Source: Sporofaciens musculi
GTDB lineage: Bacteria > Bacillota > Clostridia > Lachnospirales > Lachnospiraceae
NCBI RefSeq assembly: GCF_009830285.1
Contig: NZ_WUQX01000001.1
Coordinates: 4,774,501-4,838,500, forward strand
DNA: 64,000 bases
Direction of reading: 5' to 3'
Shown: piece by piece, positions 42,903 to 51,492 of the stretch
Layout: every line of letters starts with the position of its first letter
How positions within the stretch are numbered: position 1 is the stretch's first letter
Notes under the pieces: model-generated
What the model saw: the letters and a program-made list of their open reading frames with translations, nothing else
The model's database searches: none
What the model was told of the DNA's origin: nothing
Program-made: the position numbers and the translations under genes

Positions 42903-44414
42903 TTATACCCTCTTTGCGTAATCCAGCGAAATCCATCCGTCTCTCTTTTCCTGGTAGGATTTCAGCAATCCCCACCTGGATGCGCCTTCACCGTCTGCCT
43001 CCTCCACTATCGTGAAAGTGCCGGCTCCGGTATATTTCCCGGTCTTGCCGTGGTCAGTGCCAGGGCCTTTCCGGATGTTAAGGTTTGGGATGGATACCTG
43101 CACCAGATACGGCTTGAACGCTGCCGTACTGGAATACACTGCCTTCCCCGACTCATCAAACACGGAGCAGCCCGGATTCTCATCCGCACATTTCTTTGCG
43201 TTCTCCAGCGACTTGAACGCCCCTTTCTGCGAGGATGCGTCTGCCCAGGTCTTCCGGACGCGGTACCAGATTTCCGTTTCTATAGGAGCCGGGGAAGATG
43301 CCTCTCCTTCCGTTCCAAGGATGCCTTTCAGGATCGTGAGTATCTTCTCCCCATAGCCGGCGCCTGTCGCCCATCCCTTTCCGGCAGGGTTTTCCTTCTG
43401 CCCAAGCCACTCCACATATTCCGCACAGCCCCTTGTGACATATTTGAACCGCGGGTCAATGCAGGTGTTCTTGAGTGCGTCCGTGGAAGCATAGGCTTTC
43501 AAGTGCTGCACCTGCGCCCGGATGCCGAGCTGCGGCGTGTCAAAGGAATTCCCCTTTACACCGTTAGAAGTCACGCCCATGCCGCAGAAGTTGTTCTGTG
43601 AAAGCGTGACCGCAGAGCCGGAAAAGGTGAAGTTCCCGGTCTCAAGGCAGGACTGCGCAAAGGCAATGTCGCCACGGACTCCTTCTGCTTTTCCTTCCGA
43701 AAGGTACAGCGGAACCATGTCGAGGACGGACTGCGCCACGGACGGGTTCTTCGCTTTCAGATATGCTTTCATCTGCTCCGCCGTTGCCGTGGCATTCCCC
43801 ATGATCTTGGTGTATCTGTCTGTGCCAGAAGCAGTGCCGCCCATTGCCGCTTTGACCGCCTTGCGGAATCCGTCCATCGTGTACCCCATCCCAAGCTGCG
43901 CCCACAAATGCTCCGGGTCGCCGTGGTTGCTGGCAATGCCCCTCGCACAGCCTTCCTTGTGGCTGATGATGACACCGTCCGCAAGCGGGTCAAGGCTGTA
44001 CTTTTCACAGAGCATGGCGAACAGCTCCACCGCCGTCTCATAAGTCCTTTTCGCCACCGCCTTTGCCGCAGCCGTGTCGGAGCAGGTGAAATTGCTGCCC
44101 GATGTGTACTTGATACACGCCGGTTCGCACATTTCCACCCCGATATGGGTATTGTTGCCGCTGCCCTTGCTGCCGGAGCCGCAGTGCCACCCCCTGTGAT
44201 TCCACGGTAATGTCTGGTAAGCCGTGCCATCGTTCCCGTCAATGAATCCGTGGACGCAGGATGTGTCATGCGCAGGGCTGTTCCATGAGTTGATGAATAC
44301 GGACGCCTTCGGCTGCGGGCAGCCCACGGAATGGAGCATCAGCCCCTTTACCGTGATCTTCCTCCCTGCCGTGTAGCAGGGGTTTTTCGTCAGAATGCTT
44401 TCTACCAGTTTCAT
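42903..44414 (-). CDS. Phage endolysin: amidase plus glucosaminidase plus SH3
   Basis: A 503-residue peptidoglycan hydrolase. Domains in order: N-acetylmuramoyl-L-alanine amidase type 2 (about 1-190; zinc ligands in LMLHSVGC, HVGVE-like HIGVEMCEP and GIASNHGDPEHLW), glucosaminidase (about 205-370; AFAQSCLETGNFTFSG, NNFCGMG, GIRAQVQHLKAYAS), a SPOR-like segment (about 385-440), and a C-terminal SH3b (VQVSIPNLNIRKGPGTDHGK). It cuts both peptide and glycan links at lysis. It directly follows the holin gene. Confidence 0.92.
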   Translation of the reverse strand: MKLVESILTKNPCYTAGRKITVKGLMLHSVGCPQPKASVFINSWNSPAHDTSCVHGFIDGNDGTAYQTLPWNHRGWHCGSGSKGSGNNTHIGVEMCEPACIKYTSGSNFTCSDTAAAKAVAKRTYETAVELFAMLCEKYSLDPLADGVIISHKEGCARGIASNHGDPEHLWAQLGMGYTMDGFRKAVKAAMGGTASGTDRYTKIMGNATATAEQMKAYLKAKNPSVAQSVLDMVPLYLSEGKAEGVRGDIAFAQSCLETGNFTFSGSAVTLSQNNFCGMGVTSNGVKGNSFDTPQLGIRAQVQHLKAYASTDALKNTCIDPRFKYVTRGCAEYVEWLGQKENPAGKGWATGAGYGEKILTILKGILGTEGEASSPAPIETEIWYRVRKTWADASSQKGAFKSLENAKKCADENPGCSVFDESGKAVYSSTAAFKPYLVQVSIPNLNIRKGPGTDHGKTGKYTGAGTFTIVEEADGEGASRWGLLKSYQEKRDGWISLDYAKRV

Positions 44415-44828
44415 TTACTCGTCCCCCTTTTCTGCTTTGTCATGGAGCTGTGCCAGGATATCCTTCAGCTTCTCCGGGATGGGCAGCCCCAGGTGTCCGG
44501 CGTTCTCCAGGAGGCTCACGCCCTCGTTGGAGATATAGAAAAAGATGACCGCCGTCCGCAAAACGCTGCCTGTGCCGATGACCTGCACATCGAGGATGTT
44601 GGCAATCCCCACGAGCAGGAAGATCAGCACCTTCTTGGCAATGCCCCGGAACCCTACCTCGCTGGACAGCTTCTTATCCGCCGCGGCGCACATCACGCCA
44701 GTGATATAGTCCACCACGACAAAAGCGACCAGCGCATACAGCAGGCCGTCACAGCCGCCGAGGAAGTAACCGAGCCATCCCCCGACACCCGCAAAAATGA
44801 GTTGAATTGTGTTCCAGAATTCCTTCAT
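44415..44828 (-). CDS. Phage holin (TcdE/holin_4 family)
   Basis: A 137-residue membrane protein starting MKEFWNTIQLIFAGVGGWLG. Three or four hydrophobic segments are present, including LLYALVAFVVVDYITGVMCA, whose DYITGV is the family signature, and KKVLIFLLVGIANILDV. A charged tail ends LHDKAEKGDE. The ATG at 44828 follows GGAGG. It lets the endolysin cross the membrane. Confidence 0.92.
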   Translation of the reverse strand: MKEFWNTIQLIFAGVGGWLGYFLGGCDGLLYALVAFVVVDYITGVMCAAADKKLSSEVGFRGIAKKVLIFLLVGIANILDVQVIGTGSVLRTAVIFFYISNEGVSLLENAGHLGLPIPEKLKDILAQLHDKAEKGDE

Positions 44829-44910
44829 AGTGAAACCCTCCTTAAAAAGATTTTTTGTATGATAAAAGGCCGCCCGCCAATCGGCGGACAGCCCTGTATC
44901 CATGGAAATA

Positions 44911-47382
44911 TTAAATTTGTTTCGGCAGCCACTCCCAAATCCTCATGTCCTCCTGCCCAAGCGACCACATACACATCCCCCGCAGCTTCCAGCGGTACGC
45001 CGCCTGGTTCGCCCAATAGACGAGGGAGTCCACGTCCTGGTAATAGAGGATGGAGAAGCCGTCCGCATCCCCAAGAAACAGCCGGGAAATCCAGATATTG
45101 ATATCCCTCGGAGTGACCTCAGCCGTGTAGTTGTTCCCGCAGGATATCTCCATCAAATCTGAATGGAAAAAATCATAATCCATCGAAATGTCCTCGCTGC
45201 GGGTGGCGCTCTCCTCCACATCGGCAGTCAGCGTGAACACCTGGAATTCTTCATCCCACGCCACATTGCTCCTGCTGATCCGTCCGAAGGATTTAAAACT
45301 TCCGTCCGGCATCCGCACATCGAACCGCTCGTAAGGCTCATATGTCCATGAGTCCCCAAGTCTCATCAGTTCACAGACGGTACGGTTATCGGAGCGGTAT
45401 CCTGCATACCCGCCACTGAATCCGGATATGGAGGCCGTGAAACGCAGCGCATAAGATGCGCCGGAATACACCCGCACCCTGTTTCCACGGATGCGCATCT
45501 CCACCGTGTACATGGCGGGATTCCCTCTGAGGTCTGCATTCGCCGTCCGGCTGATCGTCTGGCTGTAACTGCCAAGAAGGGTGGAACCCTTGTAAAGCTC
45601 CACCCTCTGTGTGTCATAATTTAAGCAGCAGAAAACATCCCCGCAGAACACCCCCGCCTTCCCGCTGCCGCCTGCCGGGAATGCCAGCCTTGCCCGCAGA
45701 TGGATATCGGAAAAGCCGCTGTACTTCCATGCAAGCTGCCCGCTCCCCTCAAGCTGGGAGTACGGCCGGTTCTCATAGCCCTCCCGCCACACCTCCCACT
45801 TGCCGGAGAGCGTCGTCCAGTAACTCTCCGGCAGAGGGTTCTCATCCCGGAAGTCCTCGTACCAGATGAGCGCCGAGTCCGGCTTCCTGCGGAGCATTTC
45901 CAGCGTCAGCTTGAAGCCCCTGTCCGGCTGCGCCATGTTGCCGTCCACATCCTTGAATTTCCGTGGCGCAAGGGTATAGGTGGCGGAGCCGGCGCTCGGT
46001 TCTTCCGAAAAAGCCGAGCAGACACGGAAGCCGTAAAACTGCACCCCTTTCACATCCACCGAAACCGTGATGGTGTGCGTCCCTGCGGAGAGGGAAATCC
46101 CCTCTGCCAGCGCCGACCAGAAGGTAGTCCTCCAGTATGGCCACCACAGGCGGCTTTCCGTGAAATGCTTCCTGCCCCCGTCAATGGAAATGTATATCCC
46201 GTTCTTATCCCAAAAGGGAAAGCACAAGCGCACCGCCACATCATAAGTTCCTGCTGTGGATACAGAAAAACGGTAAACAGCGGAGCCGTTATCCCCCATC
46301 GTCACCATGCCCTCCGAAACAGACACGATGCCGGAATAACTGTCCGGGTTCCCGCCGTTACGGTCGACCACAATGCCGTCAAATTCCGTCTTCTGCTCTT
46401 TGCCGTAGGCGGTAAGGTAATGCCTGCGGTTGTATGTGCCGGAAAGCAGCGGGTAATCATAGGAAACCGCATCCCGCCCCTCCATGTAGTCGTACACATG
46501 GGGAAGCGCCCACGGCACCTTGTCGTAGTCGTCCCAATAAGCCACGATGGGAATAAACGGCTGCGGCGGCTTGTCATCCGTGAAGTTGTAGCCGCCCGTC
46601 ATCCATAGCTGCGCAGCATAGTAGGTGTTGGAAGTCCCCCGGTAGGTGACTCCCATGTTCTTTGGCGTATCGTGTATCCGCCAGTTCCACCCGTAGGCAG
46701 GCATCCCCAGGAACACTTTATCCGGATTCATCACTTTCACGGCGTAATTATAGATGCCCTCCAGCCAGGAACGCGGGGAAACCGGCCCCGGTGCGCTGCC
46801 CGCCCACGCCATGCCGTAGCTCATAATGGATGCCGTGTCGCAGTAATTGTCGAGGTCGCCGTAGACGCACCAGTTCTCCCCGCCGACAGAGCCGTTAATG
46901 CTGTCCATCCCTGGCAGGCAGATGTTCATCAGCTTTGCGGGATTGTAGGATTTCACCGTATTGTAAATATTTCGGAACATAGCGGTTGACTTCGCCGCTG
47001 TGGAGTAATCATCCCCTTTCTCCAAATCGATGTCCACGCCGTCACACCACGGGTATTTCTCCATGATCCACACAAGCTCCGAAAGGAACATATCCTGCGC
47101 CCCGTCCGTGTTCTCCCGCAGCGCCTTAAAAATGCTGTTCGTGCCGTCATTGGCGACCGTCAGCAGCCACCTGATGTGCGGCCACTTCCTGATATACGTC
47201 CGCATGGTGGAGCCTTCCGCAATGGAAACGCCGCTCTCGTAGATTTCCCCGGTCGCCCTGACCTTAAAAGAAAAAAGCCCAATCTGGCTGATGCGGTCGC
47301 CGTAATCCCGGAGCGCCTGGTACATCCTCGTATTGCCCATGAACGTCCATACCATGATCTGCTTTCCTTTGAGTGTATCCAT
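44911..47382 (-). CDS. Phage tail-associated GH18 glycosidase with beta-sandwich insert
   Basis: An 823-residue protein. The N-terminal glycosyl hydrolase 18 barrel has DGVDIDLEKG (D114, D117, D119, catalytic E121), MSYGMAWAG and GMPAYGWNW. Then come a carbohydrate-binding-like sandwich (about 340-470) and a LamG-like region (about 500-680). The C-terminus WANQAAYRWKLRGMCMWSLG looks like the last barrel strand. It probably degrades a surface glycan during adsorption or release. It overlaps the upstream tail gene at its start. Confidence 0.85.
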   Translation of the reverse strand: MDTLKGKQIMVWTFMGNTRMYQALRDYGDRISQIGLFSFKVRATGEIYESGVSIAEGSTMRTYIRKWPHIRWLLTVANDGTNSIFKALRENTDGAQDMFLSELVWIMEKYPWCDGVDIDLEKGDDYSTAAKSTAMFRNIYNTVKSYNPAKLMNICLPGMDSINGSVGGENWCVYGDLDNYCDTASIMSYGMAWAGSAPGPVSPRSWLEGIYNYAVKVMNPDKVFLGMPAYGWNWRIHDTPKNMGVTYRGTSNTYYAAQLWMTGGYNFTDDKPPQPFIPIVAYWDDYDKVPWALPHVYDYMEGRDAVSYDYPLLSGTYNRRHYLTAYGKEQKTEFDGIVVDRNGGNPDSYSGIVSVSEGMVTMGDNGSAVYRFSVSTAGTYDVAVRLCFPFWDKNGIYISIDGGRKHFTESRLWWPYWRTTFWSALAEGISLSAGTHTITVSVDVKGVQFYGFRVCSAFSEEPSAGSATYTLAPRKFKDVDGNMAQPDRGFKLTLEMLRRKPDSALIWYEDFRDENPLPESYWTTLSGKWEVWREGYENRPYSQLEGSGQLAWKYSGFSDIHLRARLAFPAGGSGKAGVFCGDVFCCLNYDTQRVELYKGSTLLGSYSQTISRTANADLRGNPAMYTVEMRIRGNRVRVYSGASYALRFTASISGFSGGYAGYRSDNRTVCELMRLGDSWTYEPYERFDVRMPDGSFKSFGRISRSNVAWDEEFQVFTLTADVEESATRSEDISMDYDFFHSDLMEISCGNNYTAEVTPRDINIWISRLFLGDADGFSILYYQDVDSLVYWANQAAYRWKLRGMCMWSLGQEDMRIWEWLPKQI

Positions 47383-47960
47383 CAGAATGTCCCGCCCCCT
47401 TCCTGCATCTCCTGCATTGTAAATAATAATCTCGCCGTTTTCCCGCTTTCCAATGCCACCTTATGTTTGGAATCCCATGCGGCGCTGTACTGGTAGAATC
47501 CCTCTTTCTGAAATGCTGCGCCGTTGCGTGTACACTCCCTGCTTTCAGCAAGCAGCGCAATATCATCCTCCGCTTTCACGGCACCGGGAAAAGACACCCT
47601 CTGGCCGCCCACGCCCTGGGCAAGCCGCACCGTCCCCGCCGCCATATCGGATTTCGGGTAGATGTGGATATCCAGAGGAGCGGAGGTCTTCCCCAGGTTA
47701 AAGAGGATGACCGTTTCCTCCGAGCGCACCACGCCGTTGAACCACGTGGGAGCCTTTATCCCGCCATCCTCCCGGAGCTTCTGCAGGCAGGTCTCCGTGT
47801 GCGGTGCATATCCCGCAAGGCCCGGCCCTTCCTGCAGTTGGAGGTCGGTAAACCAGATGCGCCCGGAGCAGTCGGCAATGGTGGGGACCACCGTCACGCT
47901 CACGACGCGCATATCCTTCTTTTTATTGACCACTTCCGCAAGCCTTACAAACTCAGCCAT
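47382..47960 (-). CDS. Phage tail-module protein, unknown
   Basis: A 192-residue protein starting MAEFVRLAEVVNKKKDMRVV. It contains RIWFTDLQLQEGPGLAGYAP, which resembles carbohydrate-binding or tail-fibre domains, and RVSFPGAVKAEDDIALLAES. It overlaps both neighbours by a few bases. It is likely a baseplate or fibre component. Confidence 0.75.
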   Translation of the reverse strand: MAEFVRLAEVVNKKKDMRVVSVTVVPTIADCSGRIWFTDLQLQEGPGLAGYAPHTETCLQKLREDGGIKAPTWFNGVVRSEETVILFNLGKTSAPLDIHIYPKSDMAAGTVRLAQGVGGQRVSFPGAVKAEDDIALLAESRECTRNGAAFQKEGFYQYSAAWDSKHKVALESGKTARLLFTMQEMQEGGGTF

Positions 47961-48153
47961 CCAGCGTCCACCTCAGTTCCGAGGGATGCCCCACCCATCC
48001 CATTGCCACCGGCCCGCCCTGCAGGAGGATGTCCGTGATGTAGAAGTCACCCGTGCAGTCCGTGATGCAGACGCGGACGGTGACGGATTTCAGCCTCTCG
48101 GATGAGAAGTTTTCCGGGGTAATCTTTGCTGTTGTCCTTGAAAAATATGCCAT
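47953..48153 (-). CDS. Small phage tail-module protein
   Basis: A 66-residue protein starting MAYFSRTTAKITPENFSSER, with CITDCTGDFYITDILLQGGP and a closing WVGHPSELRWTLDG. The FYITDILLQGG phrase parallels WFTDLQLQEG in the next gene, so the two probably share a small beta domain. The stop overlaps the next start. Confidence 0.7.
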   Translation of the reverse strand: MAYFSRTTAKITPENFSSERLKSVTVRVCITDCTGDFYITDILLQGGPVAMGWVGHPSELRWTLDG

Positions 48154-48165
48154 GCTGACCTCCCA

Positions 48166-50694
48166 TCAATACAGGTCGATAAACCTTGACTCCGTGCTGC
48201 CGTCCTCATACTCCAGCACAATCTCAATGCCGACCTGCGAGTTGCCGCTCAGTTTCTTCAAATTTTCAGACGCAATCTGCGCCGAAATCGTATAGCTGTC
48301 ACGGTTAGCAGGATACACCGTCTGCGACAGGCTTTTGGTCATGCCAGCCACGCCCTCCGCCTTGAAGGAAGCCGTTCCGCTTGCGCCGTTTTCCCCATCC
48401 GCCTCAAAGCCGGAGGACACCCAATAGGCAAGCCCGTCATCGGCGCGGGAATTGCGGAGCAGATTGAACGGCACCAGCTCCGCGATGTCCTCGCTGGACA
48501 CCACGCTGACGCCCTCTAAGGAATCGGCGGCATTGTCCCACTTGCTCGTGGAGCTGCCCAGGTTCTTTAACACCGTGGAAAGCTCCAGCACCGTGTTCCA
48601 CGGCTCCTGCAGGTTGTATTCCCTGCGGACAATCCTCGTGGTGACCGAAAGCCCCAGGTCCTTATCCTCCACCCGCACATAATCCCCAAGCTCCCATGCC
48701 TCATGCTCATATCCCGTCAGCACAGACAAATCCATGGCGTTCAGCACATAAGAAACCGTCGGCTTGCAGTAATCGGCAAGCCTCATGCGGGTAAATTCAA
48801 GCATCTGGTAAGGGTTCGTGAACGCCGAACAGTCCAGGGAAGATACACGGATTTCTTTGGAATAGGTGAAATCCTCCACATAGGGCTTCCCGCCGTTGAT
48901 GCTGGCAAAGGTCATGCCGTCTGCACCGACGGCATACAGCCTCGTCACAAGCCCCGTGGTGTCCACCGTCCGCTCGATATCCTTCATGTTCTTCCCGTAC
49001 ATGAACAGCGCGCCGCTGTCCTTCCCGTTTAAGGTCAGCAGATGCACCAGCCGGTTCGGGCAGTCAAAGACCAGGTCGCCGCCGTGGAGGTCAGCCACCG
49101 CCCTTAAAATAGACAGTGCATTTTTCTCCGTGGATGTCCATGTGCGTTTGGTCGTGACCGTGACCGTCCCGACATTCCATTCCGTGCCGGAAAGGGCATA
49201 GGCCATGGCCGCATCCGCCGTCTCCGCGTCAAAGGCTTTCTCCTCCTTCCGGACGGAATAGGCAAGGTTGTAAAACTCCGCCTCGGCGTACACTTCTGTC
49301 ACGGCGCTGCCGGAGGCATCCTTGCTGTCCGTGACCGTGCGGATAATATACACGTCATCCACGATCTGAATTTTCTTCTCGTTGTCGATATATTTCCGCT
49401 TGGCATCGGCAAAGGGAATGGAGAAGGAAAGTGTATCTTCGCCGTTGACCTCGCCCGTCACGATAATGCCGTAGGCATTCTCCAGCACCGCCTCCCATGC
49501 GCCGTTTGAGTCCAGCACCACCGGGCGGGCATAGCCGATTTTCTCGTAGGGGGACTTCGGTATGTCATAAATCTGGATGTCCGTCAGTTTCGGCGTCCTT
49601 GCCGTGTCATTTGTAGTGAGAGTCACCCGGAAACGGATGTATGTGCGGGCAGGGGACGGCATCTTCCCGTCCGCGCCCACCGCCGCCCAATCGCTCCAGC
49701 TAATGAGGTCATTGCTCGTGGAGGTCTCCACAAGGGGAATGTCCGTCACGCCGGGGATGCACTCACTGGAAACGGACACCTTGCCCGCGCCAGAAATGCC
49801 ATACTCTACGGCACGGGTATAAAGCACGCCGCTTTCCGGGTACGCGCCATTACTTCCTTTTCGCAGCGTCACACACCCCGGCTCTGCCAGGGCATCCACC
49901 GGCCCCGCAATATCGCCTCCGTTGGCAAAGGCCGTGGCACGGAAATAATCCGCCAAATCCTCTGCCGTAAGCTGCGAATCGCAGTCTAAAAACCAGTCGT
50001 CAAAGCCGCCCGCAAACCAGTAGGAGCCGGCGTGCATCCCCATGATGAGGTCTGCCGTGCAGGAGCGGTTCAGCTCCCCGGTAAAGGGGAGCGCCGCAGA
50101 AACCCACACCGCCCCGCTTTCCCGGTCTCCTATGACATACCACGCCTTCTTATTCCCCGGCTCTATCACGCAGGCAATGAAATACCACCCGTTGTTCACA
50201 AAGGAAAAAGGCGGCGTCACCGACTCATCCAGTATCAGGGAGCCTGCGGAATTATACAGCATGATCCTCGGCTTTCCCCGGATGAGGGAAAGGTAGAAAA
50301 TCGGCTGCCCCGGCCCCTGCCTGGTGTTAAAAATCGGGCAGTAGGTATTTCCGATGGAATAGGTGGTAGGGTTCATCCAGCCGCCCACAATGATCCGTTC
50401 CCCAAGGCTCTGGAAAACGGAGCCGTCATTCGTCACTTTCAGATAGGTTTTCTCCGAAGTGGGGTTCGTGATGTTCATGCGGAAATGCCGCCCCTTCTGC
50501 CCGCCCCGGAAGCCGGCGCTCGTTCCCGACCAGCCGGAAACAAACATCTTCCTGCCTTTCCCGGAGGAATCGGCGAGCATGGTATCCGCATCCGGGGCAT
50601 TCTCATTGAACCGCCATAGTCCGTCCTTTGCATACTCAGCAGGGAACTCCCCCGTGAAATCCGTCTGTGTATTTAAAACTGCCTGCAATCCCAT
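48166..50694 (-). CDS. Phage tail fibre/endopeptidase-like tip protein with LamG domain
   Basis: An 842-residue protein. The LamG/concanavalin-like N-terminal domain (about 20-270; GGWMNPTTYSIGNTYCPIFN, WYFIACVIEPGNKKAWYVIG) is followed by a discoidin-like segment. The prophage-tail (Gp18-like) core spans about 400-720 (YGIIVTGEVNGEDTLSFSIP, YAEAEFYNLAYSVRK, ALSILRAVADLHGGDLVFDC, YALSG). A fibre-like C-terminus closes it. It occupies the position of the tail tip protein after the distal tail protein. Confidence 0.85.
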   Translation of the reverse strand: MGLQAVLNTQTDFTGEFPAEYAKDGLWRFNENAPDADTMLADSSGKGRKMFVSGWSGTSAGFRGGQKGRHFRMNITNPTSEKTYLKVTNDGSVFQSLGERIIVGGWMNPTTYSIGNTYCPIFNTRQGPGQPIFYLSLIRGKPRIMLYNSAGSLILDESVTPPFSFVNNGWYFIACVIEPGNKKAWYVIGDRESGAVWVSAALPFTGELNRSCTADLIMGMHAGSYWFAGGFDDWFLDCDSQLTAEDLADYFRATAFANGGDIAGPVDALAEPGCVTLRKGSNGAYPESGVLYTRAVEYGISGAGKVSVSSECIPGVTDIPLVETSTSNDLISWSDWAAVGADGKMPSPARTYIRFRVTLTTNDTARTPKLTDIQIYDIPKSPYEKIGYARPVVLDSNGAWEAVLENAYGIIVTGEVNGEDTLSFSIPFADAKRKYIDNEKKIQIVDDVYIIRTVTDSKDASGSAVTEVYAEAEFYNLAYSVRKEEKAFDAETADAAMAYALSGTEWNVGTVTVTTKRTWTSTEKNALSILRAVADLHGGDLVFDCPNRLVHLLTLNGKDSGALFMYGKNMKDIERTVDTTGLVTRLYAVGADGMTFASINGGKPYVEDFTYSKEIRVSSLDCSAFTNPYQMLEFTRMRLADYCKPTVSYVLNAMDLSVLTGYEHEAWELGDYVRVEDKDLGLSVTTRIVRREYNLQEPWNTVLELSTVLKNLGSSTSKWDNAADSLEGVSVVSSEDIAELVPFNLLRNSRADDGLAYWVSSGFEADGENGASGTASFKAEGVAGMTKSLSQTVYPANRDSYTISAQIASENLKKLSGNSQVGIEIVLEYEDGSTESRFIDLY

Positions 50695-50700
50695 AAAAAA

Positions 50701-51477
50701 TCACCTCCAGCGGCTCTTTGCCTGTATTTCAAGTTCCGTGAACGCGGCATTCGATGCCGCCACCTCTACCGTGTTCAGCCCCGCCCCAAGCGTGGGGAAG
50801 TTCAGCTCGCCGATATACGGCAGGGCGTTGCGGAGCGTGTTCCCCTCCGCGTCCTCCACCCATGCCGTCATTTTCGCCGTATCAATTACCAGCGTTTCCC
50901 CTTCCGAAAGCGTGGCGTTTGCTATTTTCAGCTCCGCCCCGTTTGTAGAAATGCTGATATGCCTTCCCGCCCCGGATGCCAGGACGCCTTTCAGCCGGTA
51001 CACGGGATTGGAGTATAAGTTTCCAAGCCTCCGCCTCACCGTGTGGTTTCCTGCTTCCGTGATGGTAAAGACCTCATCCTCCGCAGCGTAGCCGAAGGGG
51101 TCAGGGCAGAAAAAAGCGAGGTCGAAGGTCGCCGCAAGCCGCACCACCCGCTCAAAGGTTACGCCCTCCTGAAGCCTTGCGTAATACACCCGCCCCGGTT
51201 CCGTGTCAAGCATAAGCGCACATACGCCTTTGTCCGGACTCAGCCAGCTTACGATTTCATCCTTGCACTCAAGCAGCTCCGCCGCCGTCCGCTTTGGAGG
51301 GATGAAGCAGGATATCTCTATCACCCGCTCGGAAAGGGACGCGCCCAGGTCAATGAGGCCGTCCCTGCCCGCCATGGAAATGGTGCGGTTTTTCAGCTCC
51401 GGCACCCGGTTCTCCGTTGTCATGCGGCTTGCGATACCCATGCTTTTTGATGTGATGCCGTCAAAAGAAAATCCCAT
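50701..51477 (-). CDS. Distal tail protein (Dit-like)
   Basis: A 258-residue protein starting MGFSFDGITSKSMGIASRMT, the standard opening of siphophage distal tail proteins (FDGITSKDMGI). RDGLIDLGASLSERVIEISC and DLAFFCPDPFGYA follow in order. It forms the hub between tail tube and tip. It lies between the tape measure and tip protein genes. Confidence 0.92.
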   Translation of the reverse strand: MGFSFDGITSKSMGIASRMTTENRVPELKNRTISMAGRDGLIDLGASLSERVIEISCFIPPKRTAAELLECKDEIVSWLSPDKGVCALMLDTEPGRVYYARLQEGVTFERVVRLAATFDLAFFCPDPFGYAAEDEVFTITEAGNHTVRRRLGNLYSNPVYRLKGVLASGAGRHISISTNGAELKIANATLSEGETLVIDTAKMTAWVEDAEGNTLRNALPYIGELNFPTLGAGLNTVEVAASNAAFTELEIQAKSRWR

Positions 51478-51492
51478 CTGTCCGCCCCCTTC

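Noticed and set aside
44911..50694. Diversity-generating retroelement acting on the tail fibre genes
   Set aside because: No reverse transcriptase gene and no template/variable repeat pair was seen.
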